This document shows, piece by piece, positions 1-10,586 of a stretch of 64,000 bases of DNA. The stretch is taken from NCBI RefSeq assembly GCF_016428585.1, contig NZ_JAELVR010000005.1, positions 62,001 through 126,000 on the forward strand. The letters run 5' to 3'. Positions within the stretch are counted from its first letter, which is position 1; each line of letters opens with the position of its first letter. The position numbers and the translations under genes are program-made. The notes below the pieces were generated by a model that did no database searches, was not told where the DNA came from, and saw nothing but the letters and a program-made list of their open reading frames with translations. The DNA is from Sedimentitalea arenosa. Its GTDB lineage: Bacteria; Pseudomonadota; Alphaproteobacteria; Rhodobacterales; Rhodobacteraceae.

Positions 1-705
1 GCGATCATCGACATCAACATGGGGTGCCCGGCCAAGAAGGTCACCAACGGCTACTCCGGCTCGGCGCTTCTGAAGACACCTGATCATGCGTTGCGCCTGA
101 TCGAGGCCGTCGTCGGCGCGGTGCAGGTGCCCGTCACCCTGAAGACGCGTCTGGGCTGGGACGCGGACAGCCTGAATGCCGCGGACGTGGCGCGCCGGGC
201 AGAATCCGCTGGTGTGCGCATGGTCACGATCCACGGGCGCACCCGTTGTCAATTCTACAAGGGGCGGGCCGATTGGAAGGCGATCGCACCAATCAAGCAG
301 GCGGTGTCGGTTCCGGTGATTGCGAATGGCGACATCACCGAAGCGGCGACGGCCCGCGACGCGCTAGCGGCATCCGGTGCCGACGGCATCATGATCGGGC
401 GCGGCGCGCAGGGGCGTCCCTGGCAGTTGGCGCGCATCGCGCATGAACTCTGGGGCGAGCCGGCACCGGACAGACCCCGTGGCAACGGCCTGACCGACAT
501 GGTCTCACGGCACTACGACTCCATGCTGGCCTTTTACGGAGTAGATCTTGGTCGCCGCGTCGCGCGCAAGCATCTGGGCTGGTACATGGACGACGCGGGA
601 ACTCCCGCGCCGCTGCGACGGATGGTTCTGACTGCGCGGGACCCAAAAGAGGTCTTGAGGCTTCTTCCCGAAGCTCTTTGTGAGCGGGGGCGCGTCGCGG
701 CATGA
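1..705 (+). CDS. dusB: tRNA-dihydrouridine synthase DusB (NifR3), 5' end missing
   Basis: FMN-dependent enzyme that reduces uridine to dihydrouridine in tRNA D-loops. The reading frame is open from base 1, so the gene begins upstream of the window and only the C-terminal 234 residues are present. The family motif NMGCPAKKV with the catalytic Cys lies at positions 16-42, and the Dus-type TIHGRTR stretch follows in the TIM barrel. The stop overlaps the ntrB start in an ATGA, the classical nifR3-ntrBC layout of Rhodobacter relatives, so it is probably the first gene of the ntr operon. The N-terminal start and promoter cannot be judged here. Confidence 0.93.
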   Translation, partial: AIIDINMGCPAKKVTNGYSGSALLKTPDHALRLIEAVVGAVQVPVTLKTRLGWDADSLNAADVARRAESAGVRMVTIHGRTRCQFYKGRADWKAIAPIKQAVSVPVIANGDITEAATARDALAASGADGIMIGRGAQGRPWQLARIAHELWGEPAPDRPRGNGLTDMVSRHYDSMLAFYGVDLGRRVARKHLGWYMDDAGTPAPLRRMVLTARDPKEVLRLLPEALCERGRVAA

Positions 706-1784
706 CCTCGGATAGCACGATCTGGGCATCGCTTCCGGTGCCGGCCTTCCTGATCGACGCAAAGGATAATATCCGCGATGTGAACTCGGCCGGCGAAGGG
801 TTCCTGAACGCGTCGGCGAAGTCGGTGATCGGAACGCCCGCCTGGGATCTGATCGCGATCGACGCGCCGATCGAGGAAGCATTTGACCGCGCGCGCAGAA
901 ATGGCACGCCGCTCTTCGTCAATGACGTCGACGTCGGTTCGGGCAGCCGCGCACCGCTTCAATGTGCGTTGCAGATCGCGCCCCTGCAGGATCATCCCGG
1001 CACGATGATCCTGATGATCTCGCCGCGTGAACTGGCCGGCCGGATGACGCAGAGCCACTCGGTCAAGTCGGCGGCGCAATCGGCTATCGGCATGGCCGAG
1101 ATGCTGGCCCACGAGATCAAGAACCCGCTGGCCGGGATCACCGGCGCGGCACAGCTCCTCAGCATGAACTTGTCCAAGGAAGACCTTGAACTCACAGACC
1201 TTATTGTCGCGGAAAGCCGCCGGATCGTGAAGCTGCTGGAACAGGTCGAGCAATTCGGCAACTTGTCGGCGCCCGATTTTCGGCCGGTGAATATTCATGA
1301 CGTTCTGGACCGCGCCCGGCGCTCGGCGTTGCTCGGCTTTGGTGCGCATATGCGGATCGTCGAGGACTACGACCCGTCGCTGCCGATGGTTTACGGGGAT
1401 CCGGACCAGTTGCTCCAGGTGGTGCTGAACCTTCTCAAGAACGCCTCCGAAGCGGCGGGGCCGAAGGGCGGTACGATCCGTATTCGCAGCTATTTCGAAC
1501 ATTCTTTCCGTCTGCGCAGGGCCGACGGGTCCGGCCAGTCCTTGCCGCTTCAGGTCGAGATCATCGATGACGGGCCGGGCTTGCCCGACAAGATCCGTGC
1601 TGATGTGTTCGACCCGTTCGTGTCCGGACGGGAAAACGGCACCGGGCTGGGGCTCGCGCTCGTCAGCAAGATCATATCGGATCATGACGGCTGGATCTCG
1701 GTCACCTCGGTGCCCGGCCACACCCTTTTCCGCCTTTCGTTGCCGCGCGTTCCGCGCGGTCTGGACAACAAGGAGACAACCTGA
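702..1784 (+). CDS. ntrB: Nitrogen regulation sensor histidine kinase NtrB
   Basis: Soluble kinase/phosphatase that reads nitrogen status, normally through PII protein, and controls phosphorylation of NtrC. The 360-residue protein has an N-terminal PAS-like region (about 1-115), an H-box HEIKNPL with phospho-acceptor His137, an N-box NLLKNASEA near residue 245 and the ATP-lid motifs DDGPGLP (about 289) and GTGLGLAL (about 314). No membrane segment is visible, as expected for NtrB and unlike NtrY. The ATG overlaps the dusB stop, and its own TGA overlaps the ntrC ATG, so translational coupling of dusB-ntrB-ntrC is likely. Confidence 0.95.
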   Translation: MTSDSTIWASLPVPAFLIDAKDNIRDVNSAGEGFLNASAKSVIGTPAWDLIAIDAPIEEAFDRARRNGTPLFVNDVDVGSGSRAPLQCALQIAPLQDHPGTMILMISPRELAGRMTQSHSVKSAAQSAIGMAEMLAHEIKNPLAGITGAAQLLSMNLSKEDLELTDLIVAESRRIVKLLEQVEQFGNLSAPDFRPVNIHDVLDRARRSALLGFGAHMRIVEDYDPSLPMVYGDPDQLLQVVLNLLKNASEAAGPKGGTIRIRSYFEHSFRLRRADGSGQSLPLQVEIIDDGPGLPDKIRADVFDPFVSGRENGTGLGLALVSKIISDHDGWISVTSVPGHTLFRLSLPRVPRGLDNKETT

Positions 1785-3151
1785 TGGATGGCACGGTTCT
1801 GGTGGCCGATGACGATCGCACGATCCGCACGGTCCTGACGCAGGCCCTGACACGGGCAGGGTGCAAAGTGCATGCCACCAGTTCGCTGACGACGCTGATG
1901 CGTTGGGTCGCTGAGGGAAAGGGCGACGTCGTGATCAGCGACGTGATGATGCCCGATGGCAACGGACTCGAGATGCTGCCCAAGATCGCCGAGGATCGAC
2001 CCGGCATGCCTGTTATCGTGATCTCGGCCCAGAACACGATCATGACGGCGATTCAGGCCGCGGAGGCGGATGCCTATGACTATCTGCCGAAACCCTTCGA
2101 CCTTCCGGACCTGATGAAGCGCACCGCGCGCGCACTGGAATTGAAACGCCGCGCGCCGAGCACCGGTGTCGAGCCGCGCGACGAACGCCCGGACGAATTG
2201 CCTCTCGTCGGGCGCACCTCTGTCATGCAGGCGCTCTATCGTCTCGTGGCGCGGGTGATGAATACCGATCTGCCGGTCCTGATTTCGGGCGAGAGCGGCA
2301 CTGGCAAGACCCTGATCGCGCGCGCCATTCACGATTTTTCCGACCGGCGCACGCTGCCCTTCATCACCGTGACAGCAGCCGATCTGCGCGACCTCGAAGG
2401 GCCGGCGCGGGTGTTGGCACGGGCCAAGGGTGGCACCATCCTGATCGACGAGATTCCGGATATAGACGACGACGGGCAGGCCCGTATTGTGCGCATGATG
2501 GATTCTCCAGGCGATCACCAGCCGCGCTTCATGGCGACGAGCCAAGGGGATCTGGCCGCCGCGATGGATGCGTGCAAGGTGCGCCAGGATCTCTACTACC
2601 GGCTCAGCGGGGCGACAGTGCACGTGCCGGCGCTGCGCGAGCGCGTCGATGACATAGAGCTGCTTGCCGAGCACTTCCTGACACGCGCCGAGCGGGACGG
2701 CGCCCCAAAGCGGCTGTTGAGTCACGACGCGCAGGAGCTCTTCCGCGCCTACAGCTGGCCGGGCAATGTCCGGCAGCTCGAGAACGCGATTCGGCGCCTC
2801 GTCCTGACCAGCCGTTCCGACGAGATCACCCGGGCCGAGGTCGAGACGGTGCTGGGCAACCAGCCCGAAATGGAGCCGGTTCTGAGCGGAAGCGATACCG
2901 AGAAACTGTCGGCCTCGGTCGCGCGTCACCTGCGGCGCTACTTCGACCTGCATGGAAATATGCTGCCGCCACCGGGGCTTTACGCGCGAATCCTGCGCGA
3001 AGTCGAAACACCGCTGATCGAGATCGCGCTTGATGCGACGGGCGGAAACCAGGCCAAATGCGCCGACCTTCTGGGGATCAACCGGAATACTTTGCGCAAA
3101 AAGATCACCGATCTGGATATAGAGGTGACACGGCGGCGCAAGTTGATGTAA
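1784..3151 (+). CDS. ntrC: Nitrogen response regulator NtrC, lacking the GAFTGA loop
   Basis: Response regulator for nitrogen-limited gene expression. Receiver domain 1-120 with phospho-acceptor Asp53 (SDVMMPDG) and the Lys of YLPKPFD; AAA+ domain with Walker A GESGTGKT at about 169-176 and an R-finger region near RQDLYYRLS; Fis-type helix-turn-helix at the C-terminus ([19 protein letters not shown]). Between the sequences after Walker A and the GGTILIDEI Walker B, the stretch that normally contains GAFTGA (sigma-54 contact) is missing. That matches Rhodobacter capsulatus NtrC, which works with the housekeeping sigma factor. An AGGAGA ribosome site lies inside the ntrB end. Confidence 0.95.
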   Translation: MDGTVLVADDDRTIRTVLTQALTRAGCKVHATSSLTTLMRWVAEGKGDVVISDVMMPDGNGLEMLPKIAEDRPGMPVIVISAQNTIMTAIQAAEADAYDYLPKPFDLPDLMKRTARALELKRRAPSTGVEPRDERPDELPLVGRTSVMQALYRLVARVMNTDLPVLISGESGTGKTLIARAIHDFSDRRTLPFITVTAADLRDLEGPARVLARAKGGTILIDEIPDIDDDGQARIVRMMDSPGDHQPRFMATSQGDLAAAMDACKVRQDLYYRLSGATVHVPALRERVDDIELLAEHFLTRAERDGAPKRLLSHDAQELFRAYSWPGNVRQLENAIRRLVLTSRSDEITRAEVETVLGNQPEMEPVLSGSDTEKLSASVARHLRRYFDLHGNMLPPPGLYARILREVETPLIEIALDATGGNQAKCADLLGINRNTLRKKITDLDIEVTRRRKLM

Positions 3152-3262
3152 AAACGTCACAGAAGAGTGGCAGGCCGGTGTCAGTCGATAAGGCGACCGG
3201 GACAAGACCACGAAATATGGCGGTACGTCGCGCGAGCGACACATCAACTATGAGGGCAGCAC

Positions 3263-5542
3263 GTGACGACCCGGTCACAGAACAGGCCGTTGCTGACGTT
3301 CAACCGATGGCGTCGGACCCGTCGGGCCAAGAACGCGGGAACGCTCGGGCTCGTGTTGCTCGGTCCTGCGCTTGCCTTGGCTACCTTCATGGTGCTGGGC
3401 CCGTTCGACCACGATGCGTCGTCACCGGCCTTGCGGTTCATCCTGCTGGCCGACTTCGTCTACATCCTTGTCGTCGCGGCGCTCGTTCTGAACCAGATCG
3501 TGCGGCTTGTCGCAGCGCGGCGGGCGAAATCCGCGGGGTCCCGACTGCATTTGCGCTTGACCGGAGTGTTCGCGCTGCTCGCCCTGATTCCCACGGTCAT
3601 CGTCGCCGTGTTCGCCGGTTTGACGGTCAATATCGGACTGGAAGGTTGGTTTTCGGATCGGGTTCGGCAGGTGGTCGGTTCTTCCTTGTCGGCGGCCGAG
3701 GCCTACGAAGAAGAGCACCGCGAAAACCTGGCACAGGATGCGCGTGTTCTCGGCAGATACCTCGACAACGCCAAGACCTCGACCTTTTTCCTGAACGAGG
3801 CCGAGTTGCGCCAGTTGCTGGGGCAGGGGCAGGCGCAGATCCAGCGCGGGCTGCGCGAAGCCTATGTGATCGACGGAACTGGAGATATCCGCTCGCGCGG
3901 CGAAGGCTCCTATCTCTTTGACTTCGAACATCCCACGTCCGAGCAGATCGATGCGGCCAACGAGGATGGGCTGCACATCATCCAGGACTGGGACAACAAC
4001 GAGTTTCGCGCGTTGGTGCGGCTCGACGCCTTTCCGGACCGGTTCCTTTATGTCAGCCGGGTAGTGGATGGCGACATCCTGAACCTTCTGGACGAAACCA
4101 AGGAAACCGTGCTGCTCTACCAACAGCTCGAGAACGAACGTGGCCGGGTGCTGTTCGAATTCGGCCTGATCTACCTGGGCTTCGCTCTGATTCTCATCCT
4201 CGCGGCGATCTGGCTGGGCTTGTGGTTCGCCGAACGGCTGTCCCGGCCCGTCGGGCGACTGACGACGGCGGCGCAGAAGGTCGGCAGCGGTGATCTCGAC
4301 GTGCAAGTGGTGGAAGAAGAGGGCGATGACGAAATCGCCATGCTGGGCCGCTATTTCAACCAGATGACGCACCAGTTGAAGGGCCAGCGACAGCGTCTGC
4401 TGGACAACACGCGCCAGATCGAGCGTAGGCGCAGGATGTTTGACTCGGTCCTGTCGTCGGTGACCTCGGGCGTGGTCGGACTCGACCCGGAGGGCCGCGT
4501 CACATTCGTCAACCGCTCCGCGGAACGGCTGCTCGACTGGTCGGGTGACGAGCAGTCGCTGGCGCTCTCGGTGGCCGTGCCAGAGTTCGGTCCGCTGTTT
4601 CAGGCGCTCAAGTCGAGTGCGGGCGAATTCGCGCAGGGCGAGGTCAAGGTCAGCCGGCAGGGGCGGTCCGAAAACCTGCTGGTGCGCATGTCCACCCGGC
4701 GCGAGATCGACGGTCGGCTGGAAGGTTACGTTGTGGCTTTCGATGACGTGACCGACCTCGTCAGCGCGCAGCGCATGGCCGCCTGGGGCGACGTGGCGCG
4801 CCGCATCGCGCATGAAATCAAGAACCCCCTGACTCCGATCCAGCTGAGTGCGGAACGCATCAAGCGCAAGTTTGCCCCGATCGCGGGCGAGGATCGTGAC
4901 AAGCTGGAATCCATGACCGACGTCATCATTCGCCAGACAAATGACCTGCGCCGGATCGTCGACGAGTTCAGCAAGTTCGCCCGGATGCCCGAACCGGATC
5001 GCCGCACGGCCGATCTGTCAAAGCTCGTCGCCGACGCCGTTCTGCTGCAACAAACCGGCCAGCCCGAGGTGCGTATAACGGCCGACCTGCCAGAGGCGCC
5101 GGTGCTTTCGGAAGTGGATGCGACGATGGTGTCTCAAGCGCTCACGAACCTCATCAAGAATGCCGGGGAAGCGATTGAAACGCTGAAGAAAAAGGGACCT
5201 CCTGATGGCCTTGACCCACAGATCAGGGTGGAGATGACCACTGATGAGCAAGGCTGCGAAATCCGCATTTCCGACAACGGCATCGGCTTGCCGGAAGATC
5301 GCGCCAGACTGTTTGAACCCTATGTAACGACGCGCGACGAAGGTACGGGACTCGGCCTTCCGATCGTGAAGAAGATCATCGAGGAACATGGCGGCTCGCT
5401 GACGCTTGACGACGCGCCTGTGTTCGAAGGACAGACCCATTTCGGCGCGATGGCCGTGATCCGTCTGCCGGTGACGCTGCAAACCGAAACCGACCCGCAA
5501 ACCCCAGGTGAAAAAACCGTAGAAAAAGCAGGCATGACATGA
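3263..5542 (+). CDS. ntrY: Membrane sensor histidine kinase NtrY
   Basis: Second nitrogen/redox-linked sensor kinase of alphaproteobacteria, partner of NtrX. The 759-residue protein has hydrophobic segments near residues 27-48, 53-78 and 92-115, a long extracytoplasmic portion, a fourth segment near 288-312, then HAMP, PAS and kinase domains. The H-box is [11 protein letters not shown] with His517; the ATPase motifs DNGIGLP and GTGLGLPI follow. The chosen start is GTG at 3263; the in-frame product begins with a basic stretch before the first membrane helix. A 111-base gap separates it from ntrC, so it may have its own promoter. The end overlaps ntrX by ATGA. Confidence 0.94.
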   Translation: MTTRSQNRPLLTFNRWRRTRRAKNAGTLGLVLLGPALALATFMVLGPFDHDASSPALRFILLADFVYILVVAALVLNQIVRLVAARRAKSAGSRLHLRLTGVFALLALIPTVIVAVFAGLTVNIGLEGWFSDRVRQVVGSSLSAAEAYEEEHRENLAQDARVLGRYLDNAKTSTFFLNEAELRQLLGQGQAQIQRGLREAYVIDGTGDIRSRGEGSYLFDFEHPTSEQIDAANEDGLHIIQDWDNNEFRALVRLDAFPDRFLYVSRVVDGDILNLLDETKETVLLYQQLENERGRVLFEFGLIYLGFALILILAAIWLGLWFAERLSRPVGRLTTAAQKVGSGDLDVQVVEEEGDDEIAMLGRYFNQMTHQLKGQRQRLLDNTRQIERRRRMFDSVLSSVTSGVVGLDPEGRVTFVNRSAERLLDWSGDEQSLALSVAVPEFGPLFQALKSSAGEFAQGEVKVSRQGRSENLLVRMSTRREIDGRLEGYVVAFDDVTDLVSAQRMAAWGDVARRIAHEIKNPLTPIQLSAERIKRKFAPIAGEDRDKLESMTDVIIRQTNDLRRIVDEFSKFARMPEPDRRTADLSKLVADAVLLQQTGQPEVRITADLPEAPVLSEVDATMVSQALTNLIKNAGEAIETLKKKGPPDGLDPQIRVEMTTDEQGCEIRISDNGIGLPEDRARLFEPYVTTRDEGTGLGLPIVKKIIEEHGGSLTLDDAPVFEGQTHFGAMAVIRLPVTLQTETDPQTPGEKTVEKAGMT

Positions 5543-6963
5543 GTGATATTCTGATCGTCGATGACGAACGCGACATTCGCGAACTGGTGTCCGATATTCT
5601 CGAGGACGAGGGTTACGCGACACGGCTGGCCGGCAATTCCGACGATTGCATGGCTGCGATCAACACCGAGCCTCCGGCGCTTCTGATCCTCGACATTTGG
5701 CTCAAGGACAGCCGCATGGACGGGATCGACATCCTGAAGGCGGTCAAACGCGACAATCCCGATGTTCCGGTGGTCATTATATCGGGACATGGCAACATCG
5801 AAATTGCCGTGGCCGCGATCAAGCAGGGGGCTTACGATTTCATCGAAAAGCCGTTCAACATCGACCAGCTGATGGTGGTGATCCGACGCGCCATGGAAAC
5901 TTCGCGCCTGCGTCGCGAGAACAGCGCCTTGAAGCACCGCGACGGTGCGGTTGCCGAAATGATCGGTTCGGGGGCTGCCTTCCGCGCCCTGGTCGCCAAT
6001 CTCGACAAGGTGACCAAGTCGAACGGGCGTGTCATGCTGACTGGTCCGGCCGGCTCGGGCAAGGAAATCGCCGCGCGCTACATCCACGCCCATTCCAACC
6101 GTGCCAGCGCGCCCTTTATCACGGTGAACTGCGCCACCATCGAGCCGGAACGGATGGAAGAAGTGTTGTTCGGGCGCGAAAGCTCCGAGCGTGGCGTCGA
6201 GTCGGGCCTTCTGGAACAAGCCCACGGTGGCGTGATCTATTTCGACGAAGTCGCCGACATGCCGATCGGAACTCAGTCCAAGATCCTGCGCGTGCTGGTG
6301 GATCAGCAGTTTCAACGGGTCGGTGGCAACGACAAGGTGCGGGTGGATCTTCGCGTGATTTCAAGCACGAACAAGGTGCTTGAAGATGAGATCGCCGCCG
6401 GGCGGTTCCGGCAGGAGTTGTTCCACCGTCTGAACGTGGTGCCGATCGCGGTGCCGTCGCTGGAGGAGCGCCGAGAAGACATCCCGGTACTGGCGGAACA
6501 CTTCATCGCCGCCTGCAACGCGTCGCAGGGTCTGCCGATCCGTCCGCTGTCGGAGGAGGCGGTGGCGTTGATGCAGACGATGGTCTGGCCCGGAAACGTG
6601 CGCCAGTTGAAGAACCTGATCGAACGCGTGCTGATCCTTGGCGAGGGCACCGGACCCATCGAGGCGCGGGAGTTGCCCAGCGACGACGACAAGAAGGCCG
6701 AAGATGGGCGTGTTGTCCTCTCGGGCGCGCTGGCGACATTGCCTCTGCGCGAAGCCCGCGAGGCGTTCGAGCGTGAATACCTGCTGACCCAGATCAACCG
6801 GTTCGGCGGCAATATCAGTCGGACGGCCTCTTTCGTGGGAATGGAGCGCAGCGCGTTGCATCGCAAGCTCAAGTCGCTCGGAGTTGTCACGTCCAGCAAG
6901 TCCGGCGCGCGCATCGCCCATGTGGACGAGGACGCGGTCGATCATCAGGCAGCCGCCGAATAG
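5539..6963 (+). CDS. ntrX: Response regulator NtrX
   Basis: Cognate regulator of NtrY, 474 residues. Receiver domain with Asp52 (ILDIWLKD), AAA+ domain from about residue 140 with a modified Walker A (GPAGSGKE near 170) and Walker B IYFDEVADM, and a C-terminal Fis-type helix-turn-helix (GGNISRTASFVGMERSALHRK). The segment before Walker B reads FGRESSERGVESG where sigma-54 activators have GAFTGA, which is usual in NtrX. In relatives NtrX influences nitrogen metabolism, respiration and cell envelope genes. It is translated from a start overlapping the ntrY stop. Beyond it lies a convergent lipoprotein gene only 9 bases away. Confidence 0.95.
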   Translation: MSDILIVDDERDIRELVSDILEDEGYATRLAGNSDDCMAAINTEPPALLILDIWLKDSRMDGIDILKAVKRDNPDVPVVIISGHGNIEIAVAAIKQGAYDFIEKPFNIDQLMVVIRRAMETSRLRRENSALKHRDGAVAEMIGSGAAFRALVANLDKVTKSNGRVMLTGPAGSGKEIAARYIHAHSNRASAPFITVNCATIEPERMEEVLFGRESSERGVESGLLEQAHGGVIYFDEVADMPIGTQSKILRVLVDQQFQRVGGNDKVRVDLRVISSTNKVLEDEIAAGRFRQELFHRLNVVPIAVPSLEERREDIPVLAEHFIAACNASQGLPIRPLSEEAVALMQTMVWPGNVRQLKNLIERVLILGEGTGPIEARELPSDDDKKAEDGRVVLSGALATLPLREAREAFEREYLLTQINRFGGNISRTASFVGMERSALHRKLKSLGVVTSSKSGARIAHVDEDAVDHQAAAE

Positions 6964-6972
6964 ACCGCGTCG

Positions 6973-7461
6973 CTATTCCGAGGCGATGGGCGTGACCGGG
7001 TTCACCACCTGCCAGCTTCCATCGTCATAGCGGATCACGCAGGAGGCGGAGGTCAGTTGGGGCAGGGTCCGTGTCGCCTGCATCGGCGCGGCGGCTGTCA
7101 CGGCGGCCGAGCAGGCCGGAAGGCTGACCGGCTGGAACCCTTTCTCGGCCATGCAGAGATCGAGGACCCTGGCCCTGAGCCCACGGTTCACGTCTTCGGT
7201 ATAGAAACCGCCATCCACCCAATATCCCGGTCGATAGTAGCATCCCGCGCTGTTGCAGTACTGGGTGCCGGGATAGAAGATCGGCGGCCTCTGGCGTACT
7301 TGGTTGGCGACGGGGGCATCCTTCAGCGCCGCGACTTCGCAGCGGGTCGTTTCGGTCTGCATGCGTGAAACCGAGACGCCCGGTCGGTAATAGGTCGAAA
7401 GGCCCGTGTCGCAGGCGGTGAGGGCCACGAGGGCGAGTGGAGCGAGCCGAAGAATGCGCAT
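6973..7461 (-). CDS. Small conserved lipoprotein, function unknown
   Basis: A 162-residue protein starting MRILRLAPLALVALTACDTG, a typical lipoprotein signal with lipobox LTAC, so it should be anchored to a membrane on the periplasmic side. The mature part is rich in Tyr and Pro and has several Cys (YCNSAGCYYRPGYW), suggesting disulfides. A longer frame runs upstream to 7602 but lacks the signal at its N-terminus, so the internal ATG at 7461 was chosen. It is convergent with ntrX. I do not recognise a named family; the features are those of the small secreted proteins common in Rhodobacterales. Confidence 0.8.
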   Translation of the reverse strand: MRILRLAPLALVALTACDTGLSTYYRPGVSVSRMQTETTRCEVAALKDAPVANQVRQRPPIFYPGTQYCNSAGCYYRPGYWVDGGFYTEDVNRGLRARVLDLCMAEKGFQPVSLPACSAAVTAAAPMQATRTLPQLTSASCVIRYDDGSWQVVNPVTPIASE

Positions 7462-7674
7462 GGTTCGATGCTGCCCCAGCGCCCCGCGCAGATCAACAGG
7501 ACAGCGCGGACGGACATGGTTTTTCGTCACCTGTGGGCCAACAGAGCATCGCGGCCACACAGAGTTGACCGGGCGGCTTTGGTCACGGCTGCATTCCGAC
7601 AATTCGTTTGACCGTCAGGGGGGCGTCTGTCATGCAAAAGGCCGCTGAACAACGGGCCGAAGGGGCAGCACGGC

Positions 7675-9051
7675 ATGAAGGTCATCATTTGCGGCGCGGG
7701 CCAGGTCGGATGGCAGATCGCGCGGCACCTGTCCGGTGAGCAGAACGATGTGACCGTGGTCGACAGCAACCCAGACCTCGTGCGCCGGGCCACCGACACG
7801 CTGGACGTTCAGGGGATCGCCGGTTTCGCGAGCTATCCCGACGTTCTTGACAAGGCCGGGGCGCGGGACGCCGACATGATCATCGCCGCGACCCATTCGG
7901 ACGAGGTCAACATGGTGACCTGTCAGGTCGCCCATTCGGTGTTCTCCATCCAGCGAAAGATCGCGCGTCTCAGGGCGCAATCCTATCTCACGGCGATCTA
8001 TTCCGATCTCTACCGCCGCGACCACCTGCCCATCGACGTGGTGATCAGCCCGGAACGCGAGGTCGCCGAGGCGGCGATGCAGCGTCTGGCTGCGCCGGCG
8101 GCGTTCGATACCGAAATCTTCATGGACGGCAAGGCGCAGCTGCTCGGCATTACGATCGAGGATGATTGCCCGGTGGTGAACACGCCCCTGCGCCAGTTGA
8201 CCGATCTGTTTTCGACCTTGCGTTCGATCGTCGTCGGGGTGCGGCGCGACGGCACGCTGTTTGCGCCTGAACCGAACGACCAGCTTTTCGTGGGCGACGA
8301 TTGCTATGTCTTCGTCCATGTCGACGATATCAGCCGCACGCTCGAAGTCTTCGGCAAGGAGCAATTCAAGCAGGAGCGCCTGGTGATCGTGGGCGGCGGC
8401 AATGTCGGGCTGACCGTGGCCAAGGCGTTGGAAGACCGCGAGCGCCGCACGCGCACCAAGGTCATCGAGAAGAGCCGCCAATGCGCCGAACGCGCGGCCG
8501 AAGCCTTGGAGCGCACGATCGTGCTGCATGGCGACGGTCTGGATGCCGCGTTGCTGAACGAGGCGGGCATCGACCGCGCCGATGCGATGCTGGCGGTGAC
8601 GGATGACGACAAGACCAACATGCTGGCCGCGGTGCGTGCCAAGGCCGAAGGCTGCCCTTATGCTATCGCGCTGATCAACGATCCGACGCTGGTCCCGCTG
8701 ATGGGTCCGCTTGGAATCGACGCCTATATCAATCCGCGTGCCACCACCGTCAGTTCGATTCTGCGCCACATCCGGCATGGGCGGGTGCGCGCGGTCTATT
8801 CGATCGGCGATGCCGAGGCCGAGGTGATCGAGGCCGAGGTGCTGTCGACCTCGCCCATGGCCGGTCAACGCATCCGCGACATCGATTTTCCAGAGGGCGC
8901 GCTGGTCGGTGCGATCATGCGCAACGGGGAAGTCATGCGCCCGGTCGGCGGTCTCAGGATCGAGGAAAAGGACGTGATCGCGATCTTCGCAATGGCTGAC
9001 GATGTGCCCGAGGTCGAGCGCCTCATGCAGGTCTCGATCGACTTCTTCTGA
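7675..9051 (+). CDS. trkA: Trk potassium uptake NAD-binding subunit TrkA
   Basis: Cytoplasmic regulatory subunit of the Trk potassium transporter. The 458-residue protein is a tandem of two RCK units: the first Rossmann motif GAGQVGWQIA at about 7-16, the second VGGGNVGLTVAKAL near residue 240, each followed by a TrkA-C domain. NAD(H)/ATP binding to these units gates the TrkH pore. It is preceded by an AAGGGGCAG ribosome site and is two bases from trkH, so the pair is co-transcribed. A role near nitrogen regulators is traditional in Rhodobacter relatives, where trkAH follows ntrYX. Confidence 0.95.
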   Translation: MKVIICGAGQVGWQIARHLSGEQNDVTVVDSNPDLVRRATDTLDVQGIAGFASYPDVLDKAGARDADMIIAATHSDEVNMVTCQVAHSVFSIQRKIARLRAQSYLTAIYSDLYRRDHLPIDVVISPEREVAEAAMQRLAAPAAFDTEIFMDGKAQLLGITIEDDCPVVNTPLRQLTDLFSTLRSIVVGVRRDGTLFAPEPNDQLFVGDDCYVFVHVDDISRTLEVFGKEQFKQERLVIVGGGNVGLTVAKALEDRERRTRTKVIEKSRQCAERAAEALERTIVLHGDGLDAALLNEAGIDRADAMLAVTDDDKTNMLAAVRAKAEGCPYAIALINDPTLVPLMGPLGIDAYINPRATTVSSILRHIRHGRVRAVYSIGDAEAEVIEAEVLSTSPMAGQRIRDIDFPEGALVGAIMRNGEVMRPVGGLRIEEKDVIAIFAMADDVPEVERLMQVSIDFF

Positions 9052-9053
9052 TC

Positions 9054-10586
9054 ATGTCCGGCGTGCAGACACCGACACTGTTGCTGCGTCTGCCGGTCTC
9101 GCTGCTGATCTGGGGAGTCGCGTCGGCCTCGATGTTCGTACCGGCCTCGCACGCGCTGGTGATGAACAACCACCCGGCGTCGCAATCGTTTTTCTATTCC
9201 GGGGTGCTGGGTCTGATCGGCGTCACACTGATCTCGCTCGCGCTCGCTGGGCGACGGCCGAGGTTCGGTACGCTGGGCCAGCTCGTATCGCTGCTCTTCG
9301 CCTTCGCCATCCTGCCGGTCTACCTGGCCGTGCCGCTGCACGACGCTTTATCCACCACCTCGTTCTTCAACGCCTATTTCGACATGGTCAGTGCGATTAC
9401 GACGACGGGGGCGAACCTGTTTTCCGATCCGTCGCGCCTGTCGCCCTCGCTTCACCTTTGGCGGGCGCAGGTCGGCTGGATGGGCGGACTGATGATGTGG
9501 ATCGCCGCCTCCGCGATCCTTGCGCCGCTGTCGTTGGGCGGGTTCGAAGTCACCGCCCGCGGCCAGCCCGGCCGCGGCGAGGCGGTTCAGATGCTGATGG
9601 CAGAAGCCGACCCGCGGCGCCGTCTGCTGCGCATTACCGCGGCCCTGACCCCGGTCTATGTGGGGCTGACCGTCGCTCTCTGGGTGCTTCTGCTGATCAG
9701 CGGCGAACGCTCGCTTGTCGCGCTCTGTCATGCGATGTCCGTGATGGCGACCTCGGGCATCTCGCCCGTCGGCGGGCCGACGGGGGCATCCGCCGGGATC
9801 ACGGGCGAGATCCTCATGTTTCTCTTCATGTTCTTTGCGCTGTCGCGGCTGACCTTCTCGGGCGACACTTCCGTCATGGGAAACCGGCGACTGGATCGTG
9901 ATCCCGAATTCCGCATCGGCCTCTTGCTCGTCATCGGCCTGACGCTGTTGCTGTTCCTGCGGCATTGGGCGGCATCCTTGGAAGTCGTCAGCGGCGTCGG
10001 TTTCGGGGCCGCGCTCCATGCCTTCTGGGGCGCCATGTTCACGGTCATGTCGTTCCTCACGACCACCGGTTTCGAAAGTGCTGACTGGGAGGAAGCGCGG
10101 CGATGGTCGGGGCTTGGCACTCCGGGGCTCATCCTGATGGGCCTGTCGGTGATCGGCGGGGGGGTGGCGACCACGGCGGGAGGTGTCAAGCTGCTGCGGG
10201 TCTTCGCGCTCTACATGCAGGGCAGGCGCGAGATGGAGCGCCTCGTTCATCCTTCGTCGGTCAGCAAGTCGCAGAACCAGGACCACATCCAGAACAACGG
10301 CGCCTTCATCGCCTGGGTGTTCTTCATGCTCTTCGCGATGTCGATCGCGGTGATCAGCCTGGCGCTCGCTGCGCTCGGCGTGTCTTTCGATCATGCCATC
10401 GTCCTGTCCATCGCGACCCTGTCGACGACAGGGCCGGTAATAGAAGTGGCGGCGGAAACACCCATCAAGCTGGTGGAATTGAATGCCGCTGCCAAGGCGG
10501 TTCTGTGCGCGGCGATGGTGCTCGGGCGTCTGGAAACGCTGGCCATCATCGCGCTTTTCACGCCCGATTTGTGGCGCAGCCGCTAA
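9054..10586 (+). CDS. trkH: Trk potassium transporter membrane subunit TrkH
   Basis: Integral membrane pore of the Trk system, 510 residues with about ten hydrophobic segments. The four pore loops with their filter Gly are visible as [29 protein letters not shown] and [10 protein letters not shown]. Potassium enters here under control of TrkA, whose gene ends two bases before this ATG. The length and layout match the TrkH/KtrB family; TrkH is preferred because the partner is a double-unit TrkA of 458 residues rather than a short KtrA. Confidence 0.94.
   Translation: MSGVQTPTLLLRLPVSLLIWGVASASMFVPASHALVMNNHPASQSFFYSGVLGLIGVTLISLALAGRRPRFGTLGQLVSLLFAFAILPVYLAVPLHDALSTTSFFNAYFDMVSAITTTGANLFSDPSRLSPSLHLWRAQVGWMGGLMMWIAASAILAPLSLGGFEVTARGQPGRGEAVQMLMAEADPRRRLLRITAALTPVYVGLTVALWVLLLISGERSLVALCHAMSVMATSGISPVGGPTGASAGITGEILMFLFMFFALSRLTFSGDTSVMGNRRLDRDPEFRIGLLLVIGLTLLLFLRHWAASLEVVSGVGFGAALHAFWGAMFTVMSFLTTTGFESADWEEARRWSGLGTPGLILMGLSVIGGGVATTAGGVKLLRVFALYMQGRREMERLVHPSSVSKSQNQDHIQNNGAFIAWVFFMLFAMSIAVISLALAALGVSFDHAIVLSIATLSTTGPVIEVAAETPIKLVELNAAAKAVLCAAMVLGRLETLAIIALFTPDLWRSR

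Noticed and set aside
534-1853. Minus-strand 439-codon frame over ntrB
   Set aside because: Antisense to ntrB, which has complete kinase motifs; no family signature in the antisense translation.
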